Notes: generated from the letters alone by a model not told the origin. A stretch of 64,000 nt of DNA from Elysia chlorotica (GCA_003991915.1 RQTK01000083.1:342989-406988); one strand, 5' to 3'. Positions 25,370 to 40,115 are shown, counted from the stretch's first letter. Numbers and translations: made by a program.

Positions 25370-27114
25370 TTTTCTTCCTGGCCTAGATCTAGATTGGTGT
25401 ATGTAGCTCTATAACCCCTGTAGACCCTAGACAGATCGCAATGATGAAGCTCCAGTAGCGGAGTCTGTATAAACCATGCAGGTCAGGCCAAAGCTTAAAG
25501 AAGTCTCCAGTACAGTAGTCTGGAGTCCTGAGTCACAGGATGCGGGGAGGAGGAAAGGCCAGCGAAACACCTGCCGCTCTCTCGCATCTCATTGTGAGTG
25601 TCACACTCGATGGTTGTGGCAGAGGAGGAGTGGGGGAGGAGGGGTGGCAGGGTGTAGAGAATATATTTGGTAAAGGAAAGGGAAAGAGGTCAAATGGGAG
25701 GGAAGGGGAGGGGGTTAGAGACAGGTCAGTATTGAGAATGATGCCGAGGGCGAGTCGTACGAGCTGTATAGGTCAGTTTGGAGGGGATTCAGGTGAGGAA
25801 AGTGTAACAGTAAGGGGTGAGGGGGGTGTAGGTCAAAGCCGCGTCTTGGAGTTGCTGTCAAATGCCTGAGGTCAGGCAGAAAGAAAAGGGAGATGGCGGA
25901 GGTGGATTATCACCTGTCAGATAGGCCTTACTCATCTTTTGGTGTACATCACCTGTCAGATAGAGGTAATGCAATTAATGGAAATTTACGATGGAAAGTT
26001 GTGTTGTGTGTATCAATATTATTTATGATTTCAAGTCGAGGCTTTTCGAACGTCTATGGCAAATAACTAAAATAAGCTAGGTAAATGAAGGCGGCCAAAT
26101 GAAATTGCAGGGTTGAAGGCGAATACTTTGTCAGTTGCACTTGTCTTGTTCTATTTTGAATTTCTAGGTAGAATTAGAAGTTTCTGGTTTCTTTACATAA
26201 TATAACAAGATTAGGAATGTATGAACATGTTTGAAACAGTACTAGTAACATTTCTAGATTCTTTTCATTACTGAAATACCTATTTACGTCTTTGAACAAA
26301 TTTGTAGATTCAAGAGTTCTAAGGGAGTGGTTCAAAGGGGATTTGAATTAGGAACTTTTTCAAATAGGAACACCGATTGATTTATGGAACGGATATTGGC
26401 TGAAGGTTGGGAGTGGTAAACAAATGTGTGTGTATATATATGGGAGAGGCGAGTGTAGTATGTGTAATATCATAACCTGGTAGGAGACCAGACCCATTTC
26501 AAGCCAGTGCTTCACTAAACAAACTCGGACACGTTTCCTGTCTTCTCGATTTGTAATTGCGTGGCCAATATGTCCACAATATGTCCACTCTATGTCCACT
26601 CTGAGCAAATAAAGCCGCGGAAGTGTTATCAGGTTAATCTCAAGCCGGTTCACAACCTGGGTCGCTACATACACGATAGTGCCCAATGAGGCCCTTATAT
26701 AGTATGCGGGTATTACTGGTGGCACTAGCGAACCTATCGGGCGACAATACTGCGATAGTGGAGGGATTGGCACGCGCACCTTTATGCATGAACAAAACTT
26801 TAAAATAGAATAACGATGTTCCCTTCATTTTTATACACGTATTATGGTTTACGTTTTAATGGGTTTTTTTTATCCTCATTAAGTTCCGACCCGCATAATT
26901 ATAAATGTGATTCAAAGTGTTTTTCAATTAGAGTAAAAATGATGAACGTAGCCGAGCGTGTTCGATAAATGAATCCCCCATTCCCTTCCCTTTGGTTCCG
27001 TTTCATAAGATTACAAGTGAATATTCAATAGATCTGGACAATCAAATAAGTATATATAATTAGTTTGATGATGACAGCTATCTCGTCTTTGAATAGTGAG
27101 GCCTCCGACTGACG

Positions 27115-27216
<102 letters not shown>

Positions 27217-27508
27217 TATGCCCTTCGAATATTGTGGGTCACAATCAAATTTCACCTTACAGGTAAGGCTCATTTAATTTCTAAATCAAAGAATATTTTG
27301 ACGATAATTTGGGTATAATTGGTGAAATTGTTCGCATGCGCCTCAACCATGCATAGAAGTTATTGATTATTGTAAACCGATAAAGTACATGGAGTTCAGG
27401 AGATCGAGTAGGAGTGCGAGAAGGTGCATGGCTGAGTTTTGAGGGTCCGAGACGTGGGTCAACCAGAGTTCAGCTCAGATCGATCAGGCGGCAGCAGCAG
27501 AATTTTAC

Positions 27509-27650
27509 AGGCTTTGCAATATCCACGAATATAACGGATAACATAATCACGTTCGTCAGGCATAATCTCTCATTGACTCCGTAATTGGATGGCCGTGCAG
27601 CTTCCCTTACATATCGACTTCATTTTGACTGCCGGTCCCTTTATCGCACG
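27509..27650 (+). mobile_element. ~175-bp inverted-end repeat family, shortened copy
   Basis: 142 bp. It shares AGGCTTTGC, AACGGATAACATAATCACG, GGCCGTGCAGCTTCCCTTAC and CCTTTATCGCA. A segment of ~30 bp in the middle is missing. Confidence 0.55.
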
Positions 27651-27837
27651 AAATCTACTGCTTCCTCTTCAAAGACGGCGGCAGTTCTGGCGGTGGCGAT
27701 CAATCTGTCAGTCCAGACACCTTTTCTACGTGGACCCCCCAGGCACTCTCTAGTCGGTAACTCGACTCTGGAGTTACTGTGCAACGCCACGTCAACTTAT
27801 CCAAGACAAGGTACATGGAGCCAATTTCGTCTAATAC

Positions 27838-27970
27838 AAGCTTTGCGACCCACACGATGATGACGGATGGCATAATAGTCACGCTTTGGGGTTTCTGATC
27901 ACTTATTGGGTTTGTAAGTCTAAAATGGAGCATATTCCCTTACTTGTCGTCTTCGTTATTAGATCTAGAT
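27838..27970 (+). mobile_element. ~175-bp inverted-end repeat family, 3'-truncated copy
   Basis: It shares AAGCTTTGCGACCCACACG, GACGGATGGCATAATAGTC, TCTGATCACTTATTG and TCCCTTACTTGTCGTCTTCG. The terminal TTATCGCAA end is lost. It lies 190 bp from the previous copy in the same orientation. Confidence 0.55.
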
Positions 27971-28696
27971 CTAATTTCCTTACGCACGGTTGCAGGAAAC
28001 GCTCTGGGTTTTCCGAATGGAGAAGAAAATTTTATTATGTAAATTGTTATGACTGTGAAGGGTTGCTCTTGACTTTCGATAGGATTTTCAATGCACTGGG
28101 TTGAGATTTACATTGGGACCGACCATCTTAGCGGTGATCTCTTCTTTGATCAATGTGTGCCTTTGGTCTTTGACATGGCCTGCTTTAGTTATGCTCGCTA
28201 TACATGTACATGATGTATTTGCATAAGATCAAGCCAGGAAGGCTATGCTTATGTTTATCTGCATTGTTGTACCAAAGATCAATCAGTACACCAATCAATC
28301 AAACAATCAATCAATAAAGCACTCCTAACAAACGGGGCATTTGAAGAAAAGAAGGGGATCGCACCGGAGGCATTCAAAAAATGACAGGGATATTTCGGAT
28401 TGTAAAGACCTAAATAGAATACCGAGCTTCACCACAATTGGGATTATATTTACCGTTGTTATTAGTGCATAGGGCGTAAATCCATATTTTTTTTCTCCCA
28501 ACTACAGTAACATTCTTATTGGTATTGGTACAGTAACAGTGCTTTAAGATCGGGCATTGTTGGCATTTTCCTTTCCCAAGTGGTTGCCCTAGTGGGACAA
28601 GTGAAATGCGCGTGACCCATACTGCCAGACTTTTGTGGCCGTGCGGGTTCAGGTGGCATAGTCATCTCAATAGTTCAGCCTTTACCCTGTCTTTGT

Positions 28697-28886
<190 letters not shown>

Positions 28887-29370
28887 TCCTTCTCGGTTTC
28901 TTATATCTTTGTCATTCCGACTGTGTTTGTTTCTATCTATCTGTATACCTACCTATCTAACAATCTATCCATATATCTATCAATCTGTTTATCCATGTAC
29001 CTTCCTCTTTCTTCCTTACCTCTACCCCCATTATGCCATGGCTACATTGAACGTAGACTCTCATAATTATTCATGTATCGATTGCCCTAAATAGCTTTAT
29101 TTGGCCAATGTTTATTTAATTTTTACATTATATTGTGTACTGACTCACTGTTTGAACAAAGGCTCCCGTGCCAGTTTGGGTCAAAAGAGAGCAAATGGGT
29201 CGAGGAGATCTAGATTTGTACAGCTATTTGCTCGGAGCTTGACACGGTTTTTGCTCCAAAGCGATATCTCGTCGTGGCGTGCCTGTACCACTGAAATGGC
29301 TTCTAACCAAACACAAGTAATGGACCAGTTGTACTTCTCAAACATCGCCATGCAGAGCCCTCTATACTTT

Positions 29371-29648
29371 AAGGACGCTTGGCGAACGATAAACACTCTA
29401 ATCTTACCAGCATTACTATATCATACTACTCCACTACTACTAGTACTAGCGCTACTATCGCACCACTACGTAAAAAATCTCATTCAGGTTTGTCCCCCGA
29501 AAAGTTTACTGTTACGCTGCCGCTAACAGCTTCACACAAATTTCTCAGGGACGCTTGGAGAAAGATCAACATCTAGAATTACCAGCACTACAATCGCACA
29601 ACGACGCCAAAAAACATCCCATTTAGGCTTTCCCCAAAATGTTTTTAC
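29371..29648 (+). repeat. Diverged tandem duplication (~175-bp spacing)
   Basis: 29371-29509 and 29547-29648 share GGGACGCTTGG, TTACCAGCA, TCGCAC and CATTTAGG/CATTCAGG in order. Unit 1 has an extra ~36 bp of ACT-rich sequence. The open frames crossing it have no recognisable domain. Confidence 0.6.
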
Positions 29649-29954
29649 TTTTTCGAAAGGTGCACGCGACCAAGTTGGTGTGTTTATTTGCTGTAAAACT
29701 TTTGCCATCTGAGCGGTAGAAAAATGGCTGTTGTCCAAAACAAACGTTTATGAAGGAAGTTACCAGTTTACTACGACATTACAAGTGATGGAGAAGAGGT
29801 ACAGTGTATACAGCAGCTGCCGCAACCTCCTCTGATTTGTATTGATGTAATAAATATTGTTAATGTTTTAAAATGTACACTGTCTGGTGTGTTTTGGTTT
29901 CTTTGGCAGTCCAGATTCCTTCATTTTTCATTTTCCCTTGTAACTCTTATTGAT

Positions 29955-30030
29955 GTTTTGTGTTGTTGTTGATGTTGTTGTTGTTGTTGCTGTTGTTGTT
30001 GTTGTTGTTGTTGTTGTTGCTGCTGCTGTT
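29955..30030 (+). repeat. (GTT)n with GCT variants
   Basis: About 20 GTT units interspersed with GAT and GCT. The poly-Val frame over it is an artefact. Confidence 0.9.
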
Positions 30031-33000
30031 GCTGTCTTTATTCTTATCGTAGTTGTTGCTGTCCTTCTTGCTATTCAGCTACAATGTCTAAAACAAGACT
30101 TGCCAATAGCTCCAACCAATGGAAACAAGCCCCCCAACATACAAACCCGTAGTCCAGGCCAGTTCCATCCCTACTTCAATCCTATCTAATCAATTCAAAC
30201 TTCCACCACCATAACCTACATGGTCACACTCACTCCGTCCTCATTCACCGCGACCATCGTTGTGTGATCAGCCTATCATAACAGAGTTTTAATGCTGTCT
30301 GTGTGGGTCCACGTTTTCCAAGAGCTGTGTTGTCTTAAGCAATGAATTGTTCAACAAGGTGGTCAAAAGCCCACTTAAAATTTGCATTTTTCTAGTATAG
30401 GCTATCCTTGTATGGTTTTCCACTCTGGTTTGACATCATCAACGTTTAATTATAGTGCTAGAGCTAGTGTGTCAAACAGTTAATGTCCCCTCTCTTCTAG
30501 AACTAGAAAAGATATTTCACGAACCATAATTATTTAATAGAAAGTTTAGAACGAACTACGAACACTGATGTCTCGATCTGCGTTAAACCGATTGGGACCT
30601 CTCCCTTGCGTGTGGTTTAGAAGAACCAGACTTTTTCTAAGCCTGATCAACATGCAGGGGGACCTTTTCAGTTTCATTGAGCCTCTTTTCCTCAACCTTT
30701 AAAAAAAATTAGCCCTGTCTTCCCTATGGTTTGACATGCACTATTTGAAAAAAAAAAGGGGGGGGGGGCACGTAATGTTTGAGCATGCAAAGAAAATCCT
30801 GGGGGTCACCATGTCCATGTGATCAGGCAATGCTAGCTTATGAAGGGCACATGCATGATCATATCGACCACAGCGAAACCTCTGCAGTATTGTCTGTGGA
30901 GTGCAGTTTGCATGTTAGATCGTGTCTGTCCTTTTATTTTTTTTTTATAATTGGAAAACACTAAGAAAAACAATTTTAAATACATACATTTTTTAAATTT
31001 AGCCTGGCTCATTTTTTTCCAACCCTCGATACGAATCAACGTGTGTGGTCTGAAGTCGAGGACACAATCGCCAAGTTTTGCTTACCTGTTCACTGATGGC
31101 GTTGAAATCATTTTGTTTGATGTATTATCACCTAGAACATCCTGGAAAAAGGAGAGAATGTAAAACATGCTGTGCTGGATCTTAGTTCCAACCAGTAATA
31201 CCAAGGAAGAGATTACCTTACCACAATTTGGTGTGAAAGATAGATATTAGATATTTCCGCCGATGGTTAGACGAGAGTCTTGTTTAGATCAGCGGTTTCA
31301 GCTTTCACTAACCTCTTGAGAAATTGAATGGGTTCTTTGAACTCTGAGCCTGCGCAAAAAATTCTGCTTCCGGTGTGCGCGCGGCTCCGCCATGCGCAGA
31401 GGGATGCCTGTTTGCAGGGACCCGTCCTTAAGTTTCCTCCCCAGTCTTTGCTCTTATTTCATAGCCAGCATGCCCTTGACTTTCCTGTTTGTCCTGCCAG
31501 CATACTCGTTACGTTCGTTATGCCGAGTTTTCAAAGCGACCCATTGAGCGTTGAACGGCCAAAGCCAAGGCCATCATATGGACGGAGCGTTCTCGTACAT
31601 ACTTGGTGGTCACACGAATTTTTGTCCAAAGTTACTGGCATTCGGTCTGTTAAAAAGAGTAGGCTACGTTACGTTGTTCAAGACAGTGACTTTATTGTTG
31701 AAAGACAATTTGGTTGAATAGAGAATAGTAACAAAAAATATTAAAAAAATATTTGAATAATTCAGCGCTCAAGGTCCAGAAAACTCCTTTTTATAAACTG
31801 CTTTCACCCCTTCCCCCTGAAGCACCTTTGTAACAGGTGCTTTACGGTACATTGCAATGAGTGAGATTTTACGTCATGTATCTTTTAACTCGAAGCTTTT
31901 CTACTTCTAAAGCACTGATTTGTGCGTGCTTTATCAGGTAATTGAATGAAGTCATTTTGGATTCTACTGCTTATTTTGAGAATAAAGGATATGAATCCCT
32001 GAGCTGTGTACAATAAGCCTCTATGACTTGTTACTTATGGACCAACATAAGCCTGGGCTATCTCAGCCACTTCACCTGTAGAATGTTTTGTTCCCACGGG
32101 AGTTATAGGTGTGTCAGCTCCATAAACTTTATACCAGACCGTTCCTAAACTGTGATGTAAGAGTCTGAGGAAATGAAACAGCAGGTCGAATTTAGTTATG
32201 AATTTATAGACTGGACCGACCGCTCTTGTACTAAGCTGGTGTTACCTCAAAAGTTCCGACAGTGCCCCATTGTTTTGGAAACACCGCTGGGCGGATGGGC
32301 CGTTTTTAAGATAGTGTCAGTGTGTCACACCAAGCCTGGACGACTGTTTATGTTTATGACTGCCCGTGTCTGGTCACACCCTCAGGTAGATCATACTCTG
32401 ACACCTGGGCCGGCCCGGACTACTTGTGCTGTAATAATCTGATACGTCTAGCTGGTTAGGTCATTGTTTTATGCCTTACTACGACACTGCGACACTGCGA
32501 CACTGACTTAGGAGACGAATGCTTCAGTGTATTGGGAGGATTGACCTGAGCATGTTGGAGGAAACGACTCTCTCATGTCATGGACGGACAGATCCAAGAC
32601 GCAAAGCTGCCAACCCAACCAGTCATAAAAGTGTACAATTTAGGACAAATTAGTGTACACAATCCGTGCAAAGACCCATTTTTGGCGTAAAGTTGACAAC
32701 GACCAAGGGGTCAGCGAGTCCGAGTCCAGCCAGGCGTACCGAATGAGATGTTCTGTCGTCTGGTACATGTATTATGACGCGCTAACGGGCTGCGCTTGTC
32801 TCGCTACAGGTCTAATCCCTCAAATCTACGACCTATATCCGGCTTTTGCGCTAGAGTTCCGTTATTCGGACTTAAGTCTCGATCGATATTTGTGTACTAT
32901 AAGCAGGACGTGTCGTAAATTAACTATAAGAATGCCCTGAAGCTCAAAAAAATTAATGTAGAGGAGCTTTTGCTAGACTATTGTAAGTTTAACTCACTTT

Positions 33001-33348
33001 TTTGTAAGACTGATAAACATAATTGGTTTTGATATAAAAGTTTGAATTATCTAACGATTGACTTGCTCGGCAACGGCATTCTATCTACTGTAACTATAGA
33101 TAACTATTATTAAAACCCGTTAGTTGTAATTGTTAACCTACGCGCACTTTAACCACGGTAAATTACATATATTGTATATAAATACATTGTATACTTGTTT
33201 TATACCCCACTTATTTTCTTATTCGAATAGTCTGTATGTCATGTGCAAGGCTTAAACAAATCTTTTTAACTCTTAACTCTTAACCAATAGGTCTCTTGAC
33301 CCATATTCGTCATAAACTCAGAGTATTGTGTTAAGCTTGATACCTCTT

Positions 33349-33349
<1 letters not shown>

Positions 33350-33410
<61 letters not shown>
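33350..33410 (+). repeat. (CT)n tract
   Basis: About 28 CT units on the + strand. Confidence 0.95.
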
Positions 33411-33413
<3 letters not shown>

Positions 33414-34314
33414 AAATTTAGTCTAGGTTGTCTGTTATAAGCAGGCAGTTGTCGTTATCTTGGTCGGGCGCAATATCTCATAATGTTATCTCTGAAGAGC
33501 CCTTATCTAGAGCAATGCAAAGCCCAATAGGTTTTTCCATGTGCCACGAGAGGCCTAATTGCTCTTGTCTTTGTATTCCAGCCAGTGGATTCATACAGCT
33601 TACGCTATCTTTTCAAACAGATAGTTGGGTTTTTTTTTCAAGTGAAAAAAAAAATCACACAGCGTTTAGTACACGGCGGCTGCACCATTCTACACTGTAA
33701 CCGTGATATTCTTTTACTGTGTCCTAGTCGTTTTGGTATTTGTCGAGCATAGTTGTTGACCCACAATTGTTTAAAAAATTATGGTCTTGAATGATAATCT
33801 ACGTTTAGGTTTACCTGAATGTCAACCATTGGTTATATCTTCGGTCTAGTGGGAGGGTTATACTACGGTTTTAACTCATTTGCACACTTTAAAAAAACCA
33901 ACTGTTCACATCATCAGAACGTTTGTCATAGGCATGAGCCGTTTACCCAAAACATTTTCTAAAAAAGAAAAAAATGAAAAGACAATACAAAGTAGGTGAC
34001 AGAATTTTCGGCACACATCCTCATCAGGATACGAGAACTTAAGGCGAGAGTCGTGTGTGATGTGGCCTACACACTTTTCTTCAACGATTAAATGTTGTTA
34101 TTAGTGTTACAAACATTTCTATTTTAGTCTTAAGTTTTTGTTCCGAAACAAACATAGCTGAACATCATCAAAGCAGTACAGCATCAATTGTGGGCGTAGT
34201 TAGAAATCTGGAATGGGGCGAAGCGTTATGGATGGAAGACTCTGTAAAAGACTACATAATTATATAAGCCAACCAGTTCATCACGGTGCGCCGCCAAGCA
34301 GATACCCTGGGGGG

Positions 34315-34455
34315 AATTCCAGATACAATCACTTGTTCCCTTTTTTTTTTCTACATTCTATTCATCAAGCGAAGGCAATTTGGTGGAAATTCCAGTTACA
34401 ATCATGTGTTCCCTTTTTTGTACATTCTATTCATCAAGTGAAGGCAGTTTCGTGT
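34315..34455 (+). repeat. ~72-bp tandem duplication
   Basis: AATTCCAGATACAATCA ... CATTCTATTCATCAAGCGAAGG is repeated once as AATTCCAGTTACAATCA ... CATTCTATTCATCAAGTGAAGG. Confidence 0.75.
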
Positions 34456-35240
34456 AGATCTACCCTGCTTTTTAAATTTCAAAACATCCTATAACCCACC
34501 TCTCCCCTTGTTTTTCTTGGTTATTTTGTTTTCTCGTTACGTGTATTTAGGTTACCATTCTGAATCCGGTTCTTATACTAATCCGGTGGTTTGAGAGGAA
34601 TGTTAAGCTCTGCACCCCCTTCTGTGCTGTCTTAAAAGATGGAAGGTGCGTCTGAAGCGACCATGTTTGTTTTCCCCGATAGTTTTATTTTTAATTTGGT
34701 ACATTGTATTGTAGTTGAGATTAATTGTTTACGTTCGGGTTTATCCACAAGCGAAACTTTTTTAATGGTACCGATATGACCTACATATATGTCTACATTT
34801 TCAGAAAGGAGAAAATAGAAGATAAAGACTGTGACCTACAAATATAAATTTGATATATAATAGAATATAGGTCATACTACTAGCAGGATACACGAGTTTA
34901 TATATTTTTTAAAAACCTCATAATTGTATATCTGAAGTCTATCTGATGTCGTTGATGAATGGCTCGTTAAGTGCACTAGAATCTTAAACACCCTTTAAAG
35001 TAGAATTCTCTATGTACATGGTACATGTATCTAGTATTGCGTTATTCCTTTTTATCCACATATCCCCCTCTTTTTCTCCTTTTTCCTCCATACTCTCCCT
35101 ATCTCTTTCTCTCTTTCCCTATGCCTCTGTCTTATCTCTTTCCCTTTGTCTCTGTCTCTATCTCTGTCTGTATGTCTGTCTCTGTCTCTTCTCTCTATCT
35201 TCCATTCTCTAAGAATTACCATAACGAACCTTTCTTGGTA

Positions 35241-35613
35241 AATTGTGCATGTACTACAACGCTGGTTAAATGTAGGCCTGAACCTGTGAACACTTTGGTC
35301 TGGAATTATGAATCAGTAATTTGAAAATATTCTTTAAGCCTGTGCCCTGTGAATTGAAGTTTATTGAAAAAAGTTTAATTGCTCTTTTGTAAAGAAATTT
35401 GAGAATGAATTAAAAACTGATCCTTTAAAATATTGGTCTGAACCTGCTGCATACGTTATTGTGCGTTAAGACAATTTTCTCTCAAAAGCGTTTAATTAAA
35501 GACTTGGATAATTTAGGGGCTGTAAACGTGAATTAAAATCGGACAAGTAATATAAATTGAATTTAGAATAACTCTGTATTTGTACTTTGTAGGTTATGGG
35601 AACACATAATTAA
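35241..35613 (+). repeat. 373-bp tandem duplication, unit 1
   Basis: Begins AATTGTGCATGTACTACAAC and ends AACACATAATTA. It is followed at once by the second unit. Confidence 0.85.
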
Positions 35614-35908
35614 AATTGTGCATGTACTACAACGCTGGTTAAATGTAGGCCTGAACCTGTGAACACTTAAGTCTGGAATTTATAATCAGTAATTTGGAAA
35701 TATCCTTTAAGCTTGTCCCCTGTAAATTGAAGTTTATTGGAAAAATGTTTGATTGCTCTTTTGTAAAGACATTTCAGAATGAACTAAAGACTGATCCTTT
35801 CAAATATTGGTCTGAACGGGCTGCATACACTAGTAAAGACTAGTAATATAAATTTAATTTAGAATAAAGCTGTATTAGTACTTTGTAGATTATGGGAACA
35901 CATAATTA
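35614..35908 (+). repeat. 373-bp tandem duplication, unit 2 (shortened)
   Basis: 295 bp. Same start and end motifs as unit 1, with ~75 bp missing around GCTGCATACACTAGTAAAG. Confidence 0.85.
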
Positions 35909-37439
35909 GTAGGACTTGAAAATAAAAAAGGAACTTGTTAACACCTTACAAATCCCTCAAGTCCAATAACTCTCATGTAATCCACAGAAATGTATGAGAT
36001 TAGTTTAGTCCTTCAAACATCAAAGAAATATCGAAAACAAAATTCCAGGTCTTGTTTTTGTCATATTTCAAGGGCTGAATTATTCGACTGTATAGACTGT
36101 ATAGACTCAGTTCCCACAAACTACGACAATGCAGTAACAAATTTCCAGAGAAATGTTGCACTATGATGCATTGATACGAAATCAATAAATGGTTGTGTTT
36201 TTTGTGTTTTGTTTTGTTGTAGGATTTTTTAGTAATATAACTTTGCCTCAATTTAAGTACGTTTGGATTAACTAGCTCTTGTTGTATATTTTAGGAACAG
36301 ACGCATACATTGAGTGAAGACAATGAATTGGGTGCGGTTCAAAATTTTCTATTTTCTTTCTTGGAGCCAGCACATATAGTGCAAAACGTATACTATTTGT
36401 AGATCTGAACAGTCTGTTTCAGTTCTGAGATGAACGTGCAGCGCAATAATCCATTGCCTGGTGTCCAATTGTTTCGTTTTCTTTTGTGTTCCACTTACTT
36501 GTTTTCTAGTTCAGGAACTTTCCCACGATTGTTCCCGTGGGGGGTGAGACTGAGAGCGACACTGGACGCTTTGTTGTGCTCCGGTAGTGGCTACACGGCT
36601 TTCAGGGAGACCACTCACACCTAACTATGGGGATTTATTAGGACATTCCTAGACTTAGCTACAGAACCCGGAATTAAAGTTTGTTAGCCGTGCGGATTAA
36701 TTTTGGCTTGGGTTTAGAAATGCCGAAAACGAGTTTTTTTTTATCGTCTCGCCTTTCAAGTTTGTTTTTTTCCAAATTATAGCGGTGTAATTCTGTAATA
36801 TGAAATACATTTTTCTGATGCATCGGCATAACAGGTCTACATCTTTTTAAAACAATTTCTCCTAAGAAACCTGTTGGTGTCAATATCAAAATTGTTTTTA
36901 TGTTGGACAGTGATGTCTGCTATACTGTGCTTTGTTGTAATAACAACACAGGTTGGTGTTGGTTTGACAAATAATAGCTGTCTAGTAATGGGCCTTAGAG
37001 GATTGCAGGACACATAATGATTTTACCGCTCAAAATGTTGATGATACACACTATGCAGGACAGTTTTGGCCTCAAACTGGACTCCTAACAGTATAATACG
37101 ATCTTTGGCCAAAGAACACTTCCCCGCGTTTCCTTAAGTTAAATCCAACTTAAATGCTTCCATGGCTCCGACACTTCCCTGATGTAGACACAGAACTGTA
37201 ACCCGAAGAGCCATCACTTAGACCTAGATTACTGCATTATGATTAATCACCCCTATGTTAGATACGGGGATTAGCAGAGCCTTCCACACTTAGACTCTAT
37301 CAGGACTTTGGGGTTCTAAATACCCGGCGTCTCCGATGTTCATCCTAAAGACAGCATCTCGATGAATGGAAGAGCTCAAGCAAAAAGCGGACCTTGTCAT
37401 AGTCCACGGATTCTTGTCATATTATTCTGGTTGTTCTTC

Positions 37440-37481
37440 CGCCTGTCTCTCTGTCTCTGTCTGTGTGTATGTCTGTCTGTT

Positions 37482-37525
<44 letters not shown>
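37440..37525 (+). repeat. CTGT/(CT)n/(CTAT) tract
   Basis: CTGTCTCTGTCTGTGTG lead-in, about 17 CT units, then CTATCTATCTA. Confidence 0.9.
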
Positions 37526-37527
<2 letters not shown>

Positions 37528-40062
37528 CAATTGATTTAAAAAAAAAAAGGCGTCCATAAGTTCTAGATGGATCCACAGTCTGTACAACCAGTCTGTACAA
37601 TCTCACAGAGCCATTTCGGTCCGCAATTCTTGGCATAATTATATCGAAACACTTGAATGCATTAACCAATAAAGTGTACGATACACATGTACTCGTGTCT
37701 TGTTTTACTCTACCATATCTTAGCTTAATACGCGGACGTTCCGTGGCGTCACCTTGCCCATTTCCCATTGACTCAGATTCAGAAGCGACTGTATTTCCTG
37801 AGAAGTCAGAGAATTTAGCTCAGAGACTCATACCATCCGACTGCGTCACCCCCATCGAAAGTCAGTGTCTCCTGCAGAATCCATGACCCATACTGTGCAA
37901 CATTGTACCCCACCACAGTCTACCAAACAGACAGACAGACACACTGACACACCCAGGCCATTACTTTCCGCTTACGGGATGAATGCCTGCTCAAACTTCA
38001 CTTAATCCCCCTGTTGGTTGCCGCTTCACTAACTAACTGGATGCTCTTGGCTTTCTATTACATCCCCTAACTGGGCTTAACTCTTTTCTTCTTCTATTCA
38101 AAACAGCAGAGAACTCTACAGTCTTTGAATAAACCGCTCCGCCCCACCACACCCCTTGCCCTTTCCTCCTGCCTCCTTTTATGTGTAACTTCAATTTACT
38201 GCTTTCTCTCCCACTCTGCCCCTGTTCATAGTTATTGTTAATTTCTTACACGTCGCCATTTTGGATCTTTACACCAGTTTGTTGTGTTACACACCTATTC
38301 TACTGTGTGTTTTTACACGTTGCGGCTCTCTAACTATACTTTTACGGCATGCGTGCATGCCCATCATCGTGAAAAAAGATTACAAAAATTTCAGCCTAAA
38401 TATGATTTTGGATGCTTTTGACGTCACTATCCAATCAATCTAGAGATTTTGTAACGTAATCATAAGTATTATTTTTGCTCTTCCCTCACCACAAAGTTTT
38501 GGTAGCTACACGCGTAATATAATATTTGTGTAGATTTTTCAAGGCGTGAATAATAATTTGTTCTTCAGCACCGCACCCCCTTGTTTTGCCCTCCACCTCC
38601 CTGTTACTTTTTCCTTCATTAGGGATCTCCTACCTTAACACCTACCTTGTTCAGAGACGTGAATGTAGAATCTTGTATAAACTACTCTCTGAATATTGTA
38701 ACAAAAAACGCCTATTGCTATATAATATTATATTACAGGATTAAAACAAAACTTTTACGAAAACAATAATGTGAAACAGGGAGGAAGAGGGAGGAAGGAA
38801 TTATAGACATTACTGTTTTTCTCACGCAGCGATCGGCAGACATAACTAATTCTCATAGGAAGCGTTAACCTTGCGGAGAGCGGTGAGGGGGGGGGGGAGA
38901 CTTAAACCACTGCACATTACAGTATTAACAGGCCTGATAAGCAGGCAGCTTTGCGACGTGCAACAGGTAGACAGAAATAACGTACATTATTTTTAGGAGT
39001 ATAATGGATTGCTATCAGGTAGACATAAGTGGTTCTCATAACCTAGACTAGGACGCCATGGCCTGAGGAACCAGGACTCCTGTTCGTGTATCAGGTAACA
39101 CGCCAACAGGCATGTCAGCCCCCCTAGGGGCGCAGTGGCATGACCTGAACAATGCACGCTGGGCGACCAGGCTTGTTGTAATGCTGCAATATTTGCGTCA
39201 CCGGTGCAGTTTACAGTGCACGTCCCCTAACTAGATCTGGCGTCTAGTGTCAAGCGACCGGTTAGCCCAGGTTTTGCCTGGGAAAATTAATAGGAATCTT
39301 TGGAAAGACATAAATCTGCCTACCTGTACCTCGTAAAGCCGGCTTAGAGGTCGAGTGAATAGCTGCAACCACCCCCCCCCCTTTTTTTTTAATGAATAGA
39401 GACGGGTTTTATTTTTTTTCAAAGGGTGCATGCAGGCTTTTCCCTCTGCTTTGGAGTTTCAAAAAGTTTAATCGTTATAAATCTCTCTATTTAAAATTTA
39501 GATCGCTGTAAAACGAAGATAAGACCTCTTTAAATCTTATTTATGTCGTATAAGTTTTAATTTGGAAACTCGAAGACGAAATGTTTTCAAAACACAGGAG
39601 AAGGAATAAGAACGTAAAATATGACAGGATCTAGACATGTTAAGACCCCCTCCTTCACCAGCTAGGTCAAACTGTTCTCTACTTTTCAATTTTTTGTCTC
39701 CAAACAACGTGCACATTGTGGTGGCTATTTTTAGCTCAGGTCACAACGCCTGTTGAACAGAGTTGTTTGAAGTTTTATTTTTTTTTTAATAAAAAAAAAA
39801 AAAAAGAACATTAATGACAACTGATTGATCTGTCATTTATGGCCAACTAAATAATAACCTTTTTTTATTACGCTCAAAGACATATATCTCACCGACCTTT
39901 TTTTACAACTAGGTGGTTGTATGTGACTCCATGCATTACGTTTTCTTGCTCCACTATTATTGTATGTATCACCCTCATTACAATAAATATTATGATTTTT
40001 TTTCAACATGCACGTTACTGCCCAAACATGTCTTGCTCTGTTATGCATGCTCTGTTTGTCTG

Positions 40063-40102
<40 letters not shown>

Positions 40103-40115
40103 TTCCCCCTCTCCC
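40063..40115 (+). repeat. (CT)n tract
   Basis: About 18 CT units followed by a C-rich segment. Confidence 0.9.

Noticed and set aside
26360-26779. 139-codon minus-strand frame
   Set aside because: No recognisable domain, no exon-like GC rise and no splice sites. It is the sort of frame expected by chance in 64 kb.
31328-31717. 129-codon plus-strand frame
   Set aside because: Composition and sequence suggest no known protein, and no supporting start, splice or polyadenylation context was found.
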